From positions 5,580,001-5,644,000 of the forward strand of contig OZ241908.1 of the NCBI GenBank assembly GCA_965203685.1: 64,000 nt of DNA, written 5' to 3'. The translations under genes and the position numbers were made by a program. Under the pieces are notes generated by a model. It worked only from the letters and a program-made list of their open reading frames with translations, had not been told where the DNA came from and made no database searches. Numbering within the stretch: the first letter of the stretch is position 1; every line of letters starts with the position of its first letter. The DNA comes from VXYL01 sp965203685. Its GTDB lineage: Bacteria > Pseudomonadota > Gammaproteobacteria > Pseudomonadales > Azotimanducaceae. Below, piece after piece: positions 33,840 to 41,163 of the stretch.

Positions 33840-34454
33840 TCAGGGTTGCGCTGTCGAGAGCCAGCTTCGCACGAGGTCCGTGGCACCAGCCGCGCCAAGC
33901 CCGGTCTGTGCCGAGAACAGCGCGGCGTGGCAGTTCTCGTCCAGTTCCCGCTGCACGTTGCGCAGCGTCTGCACGCGCGCGCCCTGCTTGAGCTTGTCCG
34001 CCTTGTTGAGTAGCGCTAGCAGGGGAAGGCTGCGCGGCTTGGCCCAGTCGATCATGTGCGCATCGAACGGTTGTAGCGGTCGCCGTGCGTCCATGACCAG
34101 GACGATGCCGACGAGGTTCGTGCGATGGTTGAGGTAGTCGTCGATGGCGCGTCCCCATGCGTCGCGGCGGGCCTTGGCCGCCTTGGCGTAGCCGTAGCCG
34201 GGCAGGTCGACCAGTCTCCCGCCGTCGGCGACGGCGAAGAAGTTGATCAATTGGGTGCGGCCGGGGGTCTTGCTCACCCGCGCCAAAGACTTGCTGCCCG
34301 TCAACCGGTTGAGTGTGCTCGACTTTCCGGCGTTTGAACGGCCGACGAAACACACTTCCGGGACGTCGTCCACGGGACAGCGTTGGAGACGGTCGGCGCT
34401 CGTCAGGAACCTGCTGGTCAGAGGCGCGCCAAGCCGGCAATCCGCGTCGGTCAC
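33840..34454 (-). CDS. engB: ribosome biogenesis GTP-binding protein EngB (YihA/YsxC)
   Basis: TRAFAC GTPase needed for large ribosomal subunit assembly, 204 residues. P-loop GRSNAGKSSTLN, switch region KTPGRTQLINFF, DLPGYGYA (G3) and NKADKL (G4) are all typical. It is divergent from cytochrome c4 (about 150 bp) and upstream of the sigma/clamp gene. The set polA, engB, c4, dsbA is a classic gammaproteobacterial neighbourhood. Confidence 0.96.
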   Translation of the reverse strand: MTDADCRLGAPLTSRFLTSADRLQRCPVDDVPEVCFVGRSNAGKSSTLNRLTGSKSLARVSKTPGRTQLINFFAVADGGRLVDLPGYGYAKAAKARRDAWGRAIDDYLNHRTNLVGIVLVMDARRPLQPFDAHMIDWAKPRSLPLLALLNKADKLKQGARVQTLRNVQRELDENCHAALFSAQTGLGAAGATDLVRSWLSTAQP

Positions 34455-34602
34455 GATGCTATACTCCGCGCGCTTCGGCGTATGCCGAAGCTCCTAGTTC
34501 GCGTCGGGATTGCCGACGCGGTGCCGCCGGAAGCGCGGCGTGAATCGAGCACGTCGGCGGCAGTTAGGGATTCTAGCGAACAACAAGGGAAGCAAGAGCA
34601 CC

Positions 34603-35235
34603 GTGGGAACGCGAACCCCCATTGCCATCGCGGCGCTGTGCGTAAGTATGGGCGCGGCGGCGGCAGAACAAGCGGCCGATGAGGCTGGGCCGGACGCCGA
34701 GGCAGGCCGCGCCCTGTCAGCGCCGTGCGTGGCTTGTCACGGGGAGGACGGCAATAGCACCCTTCCGATCAACCCGAGCTTGGCGGGGCAGAACTTCCGC
34801 TACCTGAACCGCCAGATGCTGCTGATGCGCGACGGTCTCCGGGCCGCGCCACTCATGGCGGGCCAGCTTGACCGGTTCTCCGATGAGGAGATCGCCGACA
34901 TGGCCGCGTTCTACGCGAGTCAGACCGCCGACGTGCGGGCCGCACCAGCGGAGGCTGCGGGTCTTGGCCAGCGCATCTATCGCGGCGGGCTGCTGCATAA
35001 GCAGGTGGCGGCGTGCACCGCGTGCCATGCCCCAGACGGCAGCGGCAATGCACCGGCCGGCTTTCCGCGCCTGTCCGGTCAACACGTCGACTACGTTGTG
35101 CCGCAACTCAAGGCCTATCGCGAAGGCCAGCGGACAACGGACGAAGAGTACGGCGGTATGATGCGGCAGACGGTGGCCAACTTGACGGACGGTGAAATCG
35201 AAGCTGTCGCCAAGTACCTGGTGGGCCTGCACTAG
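34603..35235 (+). CDS. diheme cytochrome c4
   Basis: Periplasmic electron carrier, 210 residues from the GTG at 34603. It has a signal peptide (PIAIAALCVSMGAAAA) and two similar cytochrome c domains. Heme sites are CVACH and CTACH, with later methionines as probable axial ligands (in LRAAPLMAG and YGGMMRQTV). c4 cytochromes usually feed heme-copper oxidases such as the cbb3 enzyme encoded at 56.8-59.8 kb. It is followed by dsbA after 34 bp. Confidence 0.9.
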   Translation: MGTRTPIAIAALCVSMGAAAAEQAADEAGPDAEAGRALSAPCVACHGEDGNSTLPINPSLAGQNFRYLNRQMLLMRDGLRAAPLMAGQLDRFSDEEIADMAAFYASQTADVRAAPAEAAGLGQRIYRGGLLHKQVAACTACHAPDGSGNAPAGFPRLSGQHVDYVVPQLKAYREGQRTTDEEYGGMMRQTVANLTDGEIEAVAKYLVGLH

Positions 35236-35269
35236 GGCCGGGCGGCGCAAGCACCGGAGGAGCTGAGAA

Positions 35270-35953
35270 TTGGAGCGCAGATGGCAGAGAGTCGGAAGCG
35301 CCCGCGCGATGCAGGCTATTGCCGCAGCCTTGGCATGCACGCTCGCCTTTGCGACCGCCAACGCCGCTGAGTTCACACAAGGCGTCGACTACGTCAAGCT
35401 TCCGGTGCCCGTGGAGACCCGGGATCCGAACAAGATCGAGGTGGTGGAGGTGTTCTCCTACGCCTGCATCCACTGCTACAACCTCGAGCCGATTGTCGCC
35501 GCGTGGCAACAGACCATGCCGGACGATGTCGACTTTCATCGATTGCCGCTGGTGACTCAACGCCTGCTGCCCCTTGCGCAAGCATTCTTCGCGGCCGACA
35601 CCCTGGGCGTTCTGGACCGTATCCACATGCCGATGTTCGCCGCCATTCACGAGTACGGCATCGACATGAGCCGTCGCGAATACGTGCGAAGGCTTTTCCT
35701 CCGGGACGGGGGTGTCGAGGAGGAGGAGTTCTTGCGCGTCTACGACTCCTTCGGCGTCCAATCCCGCGTGCGCCAAGCCGACGCCAAGGGGCGGATGTAC
35801 CGCATCATGGCCACGCCGAGCGTCGTGGTGAACGGTCGCTACGTGACGGAGTCGGGCCGCGTTGGCTTGCAGGGCATGTTCGCCGTGGTCAACCACTTGA
35901 TCGACCTTGAACGGGCAGCGCGCGCCGACGCGGAGGCGCCGGACGCAGAATAG
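35270..35953 (+). CDS. dsbA: thiol:disulfide interchange protein DsbA
   Basis: Periplasmic dithiol oxidase, 227 residues. Signal peptide (AIAAALACTLAFATANA), active site FSYACIHCYNLEP (CIHC rather than the usual CPHC) and the cis-proline loop MATPSVVVNGRY. The start is a TTG at 35270 with a strong GGAGGAG seven bases upstream. It probably shares a transcript with cytochrome c4, whose heme attachment also depends on thiol chemistry. Confidence 0.93.
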   Translation: MERRWQRVGSARAMQAIAAALACTLAFATANAAEFTQGVDYVKLPVPVETRDPNKIEVVEVFSYACIHCYNLEPIVAAWQQTMPDDVDFHRLPLVTQRLLPLAQAFFAADTLGVLDRIHMPMFAAIHEYGIDMSRREYVRRLFLRDGGVEEEEFLRVYDSFGVQSRVRQADAKGRMYRIMATPSVVVNGRYVTESGRVGLQGMFAVVNHLIDLERAARADAEAPDAE

Positions 35954-35977
35954 GCGTGGTGTGGGGCCGTGTAGGCC

Positions 35978-36445
35978 CTACGGAAGATCCTCAAGCAACT
36001 CGCGGCTGAACGTGCCGATCTCGTCCCGGATCCGCCGGAACACGTCGGTGAAGGTTGCCTCGTCGAGTTCCGGGTAGTCGGGATCTTCGAACGCCCGGTG
36101 GAGTACGCGCTTGGCGCCAGGAAACACGGGGCACTGCTCCCGCGCGGCGTCGCACACCGTGATGACCAAGTCGAACTCTTGGTCGAGATAGCGTTCCACG
36201 GGGTCAGACGTGTGTGCGGAGATGTCGATGCCCACTTCGGCCATCACCCGGATCGCGATCGGATGCACGCCCTTGGGGACCGTGCCGGCACTCGCCACCG
36301 TGACGCGGTCGCCGCCCAAGTGTGCAAGCCAGCCGTGCGCCATCTGGGAACGCGCCCGATTACCGGTGCAGATCACGAGGAGCCGGAAAGGTCGGTCGGT
36401 GCATCCCAAAGCATTCCCCGGCTGGGCATGGGAGCCGGTCAGCAT
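35978..36445 (-). CDS. arsenate reductase / low-molecular-weight phosphatase family protein
   Basis: 155 residues. P-loop CTGNRARSQMA fits C-x5-R with a following Ser. VCDAAREQCPVFPGAKR is typical of thioredoxin-linked ArsC enzymes and supplies an extra Cys for the redox cascade, and HRAFEDP is also conserved. Likely reduces arsenate to arsenite; a protein tyrosine phosphatase role cannot be excluded. No ars regulator or efflux gene is adjacent. It is convergent with dsbA and divergent from xylB. Confidence 0.82.
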   Translation of the reverse strand: MLTGSHAQPGNALGCTDRPFRLLVICTGNRARSQMAHGWLAHLGGDRVTVASAGTVPKGVHPIAIRVMAEVGIDISAHTSDPVERYLDQEFDLVITVCDAAREQCPVFPGAKRVLHRAFEDPDYPELDEATFTDVFRRIRDEIGTFSRELLEDLP

Positions 36446-36538
36446 ACCAACGCGTTGTGTCCAGCGTTACCGCCTAAAGGCCTTGAGCTTTCGCTCGGGG
36501 TGGTGATCCGCCACACTGGACCGGTGGGGTGTGCCTTT

Positions 36539-36556
36539 GCGGGCACGATTGCCCGC
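36539..36556. repeat. hairpin upstream of xylB, architecture like family A
   Basis: Perfect 7-bp stem GCGGGCA/TGCCCGC with a 4-nt loop CGAT, ending 18 bp before the xylB ATG. Stem length, loop length and GCGG...CCGC ends match family A, but the flanks differ (no GTACC). It could be a diverged copy or a 5' UTR structure affecting xylB translation. Confidence 0.5.
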
Positions 36557-36574
36557 CCTTTGTGGAGCAGCAGC

Positions 36575-38041
36575 ATGTACCTGGGATTGGACCTCGGCAC
36601 GTCCTCGGTGAAGGCCATCGTGATGAGCGAGACGGGGGAGGTCGTCGCCGAAGCGAGCGAGCCGCTTTCGGTGGAGCGTCCCGGACCGCGGATGAGCGAG
36701 CAGAACCCCGACGACTGGTGGCGCGCCACCTGCGACGCCGTGGCTGCGCTGCGTGACTACGCGCTCCGCATCCGGGCAATCGGGCTTTCCGGCCAGATGC
36801 ATGGCGCCGTGTTGCTGGACCGACGCGGCGACGTGTTGCGCAATGCGATTCTCTGGAACGACGGTCGATCGGAGCCGCAGTGCACGGCCTTGGAGGCCGC
36901 CATCGACGTCGCGGGAATCACGGGCAACCGGGCCATGCCGGGTTTTACGGCGCCCAAGCTCAACTGGGTCCGCGAGCACGAACCCGACATCTTCGCGCGC
37001 ACGAGCACGGTGTTGCTGCCGAAGGACTACGTACGCTACCGGATGACAGGTGAGTTCGTGAGCGACCTCTCGGACGCATCGGGGACGCTGTGGCTGGACG
37101 TCGGAGCGCGGGAGTGGTCCGAGGCCATGTTGGCAGCCACGGACTTGAGCGAGAGCCGCATGCCTCGCCTCGTCGAGGGGTCCGAGGTCAGCGCGACGTT
37201 GCATCCGGGCGTCGCTGCGGAATGGGGAATGGCGCCCGTGCCAGTCGTCGGCGGCGCCGGCGACCAGGCCGCCGGTGCCGTAGGTGCGGGAGCGGTGGCG
37301 CCCGGCATCAGCTTCGTCTCGCTCGGGACATCCGGCGTGTACTTCGTGCCGGATACGCAGTACCGCCCCAACCCGGCTGGCGGCGTGCACGCGTTCTGTC
37401 ATGCGTTACCGGGGCTCTGGCACCAGATGTCGGTCATCCTGTCCGCCGCTAGCGCGCTGACATGGGTTGCCCGGCTGACCGGCGCGGCGTCCGAACAAGC
37501 GTTGCTCGCCGAGGTGGAAAGCAGTTCCGTCACGCCGGGGCCTGTCTACTTCCTTCCCTACCTGTCGGGGGAGCGCACACCGCACAACGACGCCGATGCC
37601 CTCGGTGCGTTCGTGGGCCTGCACCACGATGTGGATCGTGCGGAACTCGGCTACGCGGTGCTCGAAGGCGTGGCATTTGCGCTCGCCGACGGACAGCGCG
37701 TTCTCGTCGATGCGGGGGCCGAGATCGGCGAGGTGAGCGTGATCGGCGGCGGTGCGAGGAGCCTGTTCTGGGGCGGCATCCTAGCCGCTGCCCTAGCGCG
37801 CCCGTTGTCCTATCGCGAGGACGCCGCCGTCGGGCCCGCCCTCGGCGCGGCGCGCTTGGCGGCGCTCGGTCACGGCGGCGGCGATCCCGCCGATGTCTGC
37901 CCGCCGGCGCCGCTTGCTGCCGAAGTGACCGCCACTGCGCCGGATATCGACCGCGCAGCCGCGCGCTTCGCCGTCTACCGCCGGCTTTACGACGACTTGA
38001 AGCCGCGCTTCCCGCAGTTGCACGATGCCAACGCCCCATGA
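36575..38041 (+). CDS. xylB: xylulokinase
   Basis: FGGY-family kinase that phosphorylates D-xylulose, 488 residues. Landmarks are YLGLDLGTSSVKAIVM (phosphate 1), GLSGQMHGAVLLD, ILWNDGRSEPQC, GGAGDQAAGAVGAG, PYLSGERTPHND and GGGARSLFWG. The ATG at 36575 has GGAG 8 nt upstream. With xylA it forms the xylose isomerase pathway in the order xylB-xylA. No xylose transporter or XylR is in the window. Confidence 0.94.
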   Translation: MYLGLDLGTSSVKAIVMSETGEVVAEASEPLSVERPGPRMSEQNPDDWWRATCDAVAALRDYALRIRAIGLSGQMHGAVLLDRRGDVLRNAILWNDGRSEPQCTALEAAIDVAGITGNRAMPGFTAPKLNWVREHEPDIFARTSTVLLPKDYVRYRMTGEFVSDLSDASGTLWLDVGAREWSEAMLAATDLSESRMPRLVEGSEVSATLHPGVAAEWGMAPVPVVGGAGDQAAGAVGAGAVAPGISFVSLGTSGVYFVPDTQYRPNPAGGVHAFCHALPGLWHQMSVILSAASALTWVARLTGAASEQALLAEVESSSVTPGPVYFLPYLSGERTPHNDADALGAFVGLHHDVDRAELGYAVLEGVAFALADGQRVLVDAGAEIGEVSVIGGGARSLFWGGILAAALARPLSYREDAAVGPALGAARLAALGHGGGDPADVCPPAPLAAEVTATAPDIDRAAARFAVYRRLYDDLKPRFPQLHDANAP

Positions 38042-38061
38042 ATCGTTCTGCCCGCGCGCCG

Positions 38062-38197
38062 GGAGAACGCGCAGCGTTCTCCATCGCGCCGCCGCAGGCG
38101 GCGCGCCGCCACCGTTAGGTGGCGCGCCTTGCCGCCGCGAGTCCGAGTCGCCAAACTCGCCTGTCCACAACTTCCATGCGAGGGGCAGGCCCCTCGC
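38062..38197. repeat. cluster of hairpin repeats (families C and B) between xylB and xylA
   Basis: Within the 209-bp gap: GGAGAACGC/GCGTTCTCC (9 bp, loop GCA, 38062-38082, the family C hairpin also at 13862-13880), GCGCCGCC/GGCGGCGC (8 bp, loop GCA, 38086-38104), a 6-bp GCCACC/GGTGGC, and family B GCGAGGGG/CCCCTCGC (38178-38197, loop CAGG). The bases after the last, GCTCCCCGGCTGAGGGCTCC, recur almost exactly after the family B copy at 52967. The array could modulate xylA relative to xylB. Confidence 0.8.
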
Positions 38198-38250
38198 GCT
38201 CCCCGGCTGAGGGCTCCTTGGCCGCTGATCGACGAACCGGAGTCCACATC

Positions 38251-39567
38251 ATGAGTTTCTTCAAGGACATCGACGCCATTGCCTACCGCGGCCCGGACTC
38301 CACCGATCCGCTGTCGTTTCGCTACTACGATGCCGACGCCCCCGTATTGGGCAAGACCATGGCCGAGCACTTGCGCTTCGCCGTCTGCTACTGGCACTCG
38401 TTCGACGCGCAAGGCGCGGACGTCTTCGGCGTCGGCACCTGGGATCGCCCTTGGGCCAACGGCGCTAGCGACCCCATGGCGGCCGCTCGGGCGAAGCTCG
38501 CCGCCGCCTTCGAATTCTTCGAGAAGCTCACCGTCCCCTACTACTGCTTCCACGACCGCGACGTGGCCCCCGAAGGCCAAACGTTCGCCGAGTCGGAGAA
38601 GAACCTGCTGGCCATCGGGGAAGCCATGGGCCACGCCATGGAGAAGAGCGGCGTCAAACTGCTCTGGGGGACCGCCAACCTGTTCGGCCACCCCCGCTAC
38701 GCCGCCGGCGCAGCGACGAATCCCAACCCCGATGTGTTCGCCCACGCGGCGGGCCAGGTCAAGACCGTGTTGGAACTCACGCATGCCCTAGGCGGTGAGA
38801 ACTACGTCCTGTGGGGCGGTCGCGAAGGCTACGACACGCTGCTCAACACCGACCTCAAGCGCGAATCCGATCAGCTTGGCCGCTTCATGCAGTTGGTGGT
38901 CGAGCACAAGCACAAGATCGGTTTCAAGGGAACGCTCTTGATCGAACCGAAGCCGTGCGAGCCGACCAAGCACCAGTACGACTACGACAGCGCGGCGTGC
39001 TACGCCTTCCTGCAGAAGTACGGCTTGGCGGACGAGTTCAAACTCAACATCGAATGCAACCACGCGACGCTGGCCGGGCATACGTTCCAGCACGAGGTCG
39101 CGTACGCCATCGCGCACGGCATTTTCGGCAGCGTCGATGCCAACCGGGGCGATGCGCAGAACGGTTGGGACACCGACCAGTATCCGAACAACGTCGAGGA
39201 GTCGACGCTCGTGCTCTACGAGATTCTCAAGGCTGGCGGTTTGGGCACGGGCGGCTTCAATTTCGATGCCAAGATGCGTCGGCAGAGCGTGGCCCGGGAG
39301 GATCTGTTTTACGGCCACATCGGCGGCATGGATACCCTTGCGCGAGGGCTTAAGAATGCGGCCGAGTTGCTCGGCAGCGGCGAATTGTCGAACCGCGTCG
39401 AGCAACGCTACGCCGGCTGGGGCAACGGCGTCGGCAAGAGCATCCTGGACGGTGGCGAGAGCCTTGACTCGTTGCACGCCCATACCCGGACCACCGCGCG
39501 GGACCTGACGCCGGTGAGTGGGCGGCAGGAACTCCTCGAGAACATCGTGTCGCGGTTCGCCCGCTAA
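38251..39567 (+). CDS. xylA: xylose isomerase
   Basis: TIM-barrel metalloenzyme converting D-xylose to D-xylulose, 438 residues (class II length). Signatures are FHDRDVAPEG (catalytic His and Asp), GTLLIEPKPCEPTKHQYD (metal Glu), NIECNHATLAGHTFQHE and SVDANRGDAQNGWDTDQYP. The start is the ATG at 38251. The open frame upstream crosses the hairpin cluster and is not isomerase. Confidence 0.96.
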   Translation: MSFFKDIDAIAYRGPDSTDPLSFRYYDADAPVLGKTMAEHLRFAVCYWHSFDAQGADVFGVGTWDRPWANGASDPMAAARAKLAAAFEFFEKLTVPYYCFHDRDVAPEGQTFAESEKNLLAIGEAMGHAMEKSGVKLLWGTANLFGHPRYAAGAATNPNPDVFAHAAGQVKTVLELTHALGGENYVLWGGREGYDTLLNTDLKRESDQLGRFMQLVVEHKHKIGFKGTLLIEPKPCEPTKHQYDYDSAACYAFLQKYGLADEFKLNIECNHATLAGHTFQHEVAYAIAHGIFGSVDANRGDAQNGWDTDQYPNNVEESTLVLYEILKAGGLGTGGFNFDAKMRRQSVAREDLFYGHIGGMDTLARGLKNAAELLGSGELSNRVEQRYAGWGNGVGKSILDGGESLDSLHAHTRTTARDLTPVSGRQELLENIVSRFAR

Positions 39568-39581
39568 CGGACACGACAGCC

Positions 39582-39761
39582 GTGCGCAAGCCGCGATCGC
39601 TCGTTGAACGGGTTTTGAAGAGCCCGACGGTAGTGGCCTGTGCGGCTGTGGTGGGCGTGGTCATGGTGGCCGTGCTGGGCTTCACCTGGCTGACTTGGCT
39701 CGTCTTCGAGGAGCGCTACGGTGTTGGCTTCATCGACTTCGTGCGTAACTTTCTGTTTTGA
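39582..39761 (+). CDS. small single-pass membrane protein, unknown
   Basis: 59 residues from a GTG at 39582, 14 bp after xylA. A basic start (RKPRSLVERVLKS) is followed by one hydrophobic helix (VVACAAVVGVVMVAVLGFTW) and a short tail ending FVRNFLF. A plausible short gene, but without a family I know. It could be cotranscribed with xylAB. Start and coding status are uncertain. Confidence 0.5.
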   Translation: MRKPRSLVERVLKSPTVVACAAVVGVVMVAVLGFTWLTWLVFEERYGVGFIDFVRNFLF

Positions 39762-39810
39762 GCCTGCAAGCGTTTATGATCAAAGCGGTCGAGGGAAGGA
39801 GTAGTCGTAC

Positions 39811-40731
39811 ATGAGGTCACTTGTATTCGCTCTAGCAGCGACGTTGTCGGCGGCCACGTTCGCCGCAGAGCCGGAGGAGATCGCGCCCCCGCACGTCTAT
39901 CAGGCGGTGCGCCAGGTTGCCCAGGATGTCGAGCTCATCCGCGAGGTGATGGGCCGACCGAGACTGGAGGCGCCGGCATGGATCGTCGACCATGCGGAGC
40001 CGCGACACGTGTTCTACCAGGCGCAAACGCTATTCCGCCAAGTCGGTCGGCTGGCGCAGCAGATGACGGGTGAGGAGAGCGTGCTGCCGCCGTTTCCCGT
40101 GGGAGAGATCGAGCCGCGGCATGTGCTGCGCGTGGTGCAGGCGGCCCAAGAACGGGTCGAGCGGATACGCGACGAGTTGGGCATCAGCTACCGTGCGGAA
40201 CTGCCAGTGCTCGAGCCGAACCGCGAGCCGCGGGACGTCTTCCGCGAGACCGTGCAGGCGATCCGGCAGTTGAATCTCATGCTTGATCGCCCGATTCAGC
40301 CGCGGGACGTCTACGGGCGCTTGGAACTGGCGGCCGCCTACGTCGCCGGCGCGCTCACGGAGGACGAGTCGTTTCCGGTTTACGGCAGGTTGCCGCCGTT
40401 CGACCCCGGAAAAGTACCGTCCGACGTCTACCGTCGCGTCCTGGAGTGCTTGGGCATCGCGCAGGAGATCGGCGGCCAACACGGCATCGCCGTGTTGCGG
40501 TTGAATCTCCGCCGGGAACTGCGGCGTCGCGACATCGAGCCGTCGGACGTGTATCTCTTGGGCACCACCTTGCTGGCGGAGGTCGCCTACCTCACGCTGA
40601 CCCTAGACGCCAAGGATGTCGACCTCCCACCGATCGAGCGTCCGAAGCACATCTTTCCGTCGCACGTGTTCCAGATGGCGGGCATGCTGCAGGATGAACT
40701 CGCGCGCTTGGAAACACAGTTGCAGATGTAG
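39811..40731 (+). CDS. exported repeat protein, eight PxDVY-type repeats, unknown function
   Basis: 306 residues with a cleavable signal peptide (MRSLVFALAATLSAATFAA). The whole mature part is eight copies of a unit that begins P-R/S/P-D/H-V-Y/F/L and continues with an amphipathic helix. Starts are at residues 27 (PPHVY), 64 (PRHVF), 102 (PRHVL), 140 (PRDVF), 164 (PRDVY), 203 (PSDVY), 244 (PSDVY) and 283 (PSHVF). Spacing is 37-41 residues except one short unit of 24. Linkers are proline-rich (LPPFPVGEIE, LPPFDPGKV, DLPPIERP). This should give a helical solenoid in the periplasm, perhaps a scaffold. I do not recognise the family. Confidence 0.85.
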   Translation: MRSLVFALAATLSAATFAAEPEEIAPPHVYQAVRQVAQDVELIREVMGRPRLEAPAWIVDHAEPRHVFYQAQTLFRQVGRLAQQMTGEESVLPPFPVGEIEPRHVLRVVQAAQERVERIRDELGISYRAELPVLEPNREPRDVFRETVQAIRQLNLMLDRPIQPRDVYGRLELAAAYVAGALTEDESFPVYGRLPPFDPGKVPSDVYRRVLECLGIAQEIGGQHGIAVLRLNLRRELRRRDIEPSDVYLLGTTLLAEVAYLTLTLDAKDVDLPPIERPKHIFPSHVFQMAGMLQDELARLETQLQM

Positions 40732-40763
40732 CCGCGCGTTAAGACAACTTTTTGGAGTCCGAT

Positions 40764-41138
40764 ATGCCTAGTTTCGAGTACGACCGTACGATCACGCTGT
40801 CCACGCCGGTGAGCAATCTCGAGGACGCGATCGCGTGGTTCCGAGACACGCTCGGATTCGAGGAGATCTTCAAGGTTCCAGAGGCCGGCTGGGCTGAAGT
40901 AACCACGTCGGCGGACGGCGTCAGTATCGGGCTGGAGGCGGGAGGAACCGCGCAGGGGCGTGGTAGCACGCCCGTATTCGGCGTGGTCGACATCGACGCA
41001 GCGCGCTCGGAACTCGAGGGCAAAGGCGTGCGTTTCGAAGGCGAGACGGTGGAACTCCCGGGCATGGTGAAGCTCGCGACGTTCTTCGACCCGGACGGCA
41101 ACCGCTTCATGTTCGCGCAGTCGCTGGCAGGCGGCTGA
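40764..41138 (+). CDS. VOC family (glyoxalase/bleomycin-resistance fold) protein
   Basis: 124 residues with one VOC module pair: DAIAWFRDTLGFEE, then an acidic ligand position in ATFFDPDGNRFMFAQ. The ATG at 40764 has GGAG 6 nt upstream. The fold supports metal-dependent isomerases, dioxygenases or binding proteins; the substrate cannot be told. It follows the repeat protein by 32 bp and may share its transcript. Confidence 0.85.
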   Translation: MPSFEYDRTITLSTPVSNLEDAIAWFRDTLGFEEIFKVPEAGWAEVTTSADGVSIGLEAGGTAQGRGSTPVFGVVDIDAARSELEGKGVRFEGETVELPGMVKLATFFDPDGNRFMFAQSLAGG

Positions 41139-41163
41139 CGAGCGCGCTTGCGGCTTAAGGCCG

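Noticed and set aside
36098..36574. An N-terminal extension of xylulokinase
   Set aside because: Antisense to the arsenate-reductase-like gene; FGGY kinases start at YLGLDLGTSS as here, with a Shine-Dalgarno.
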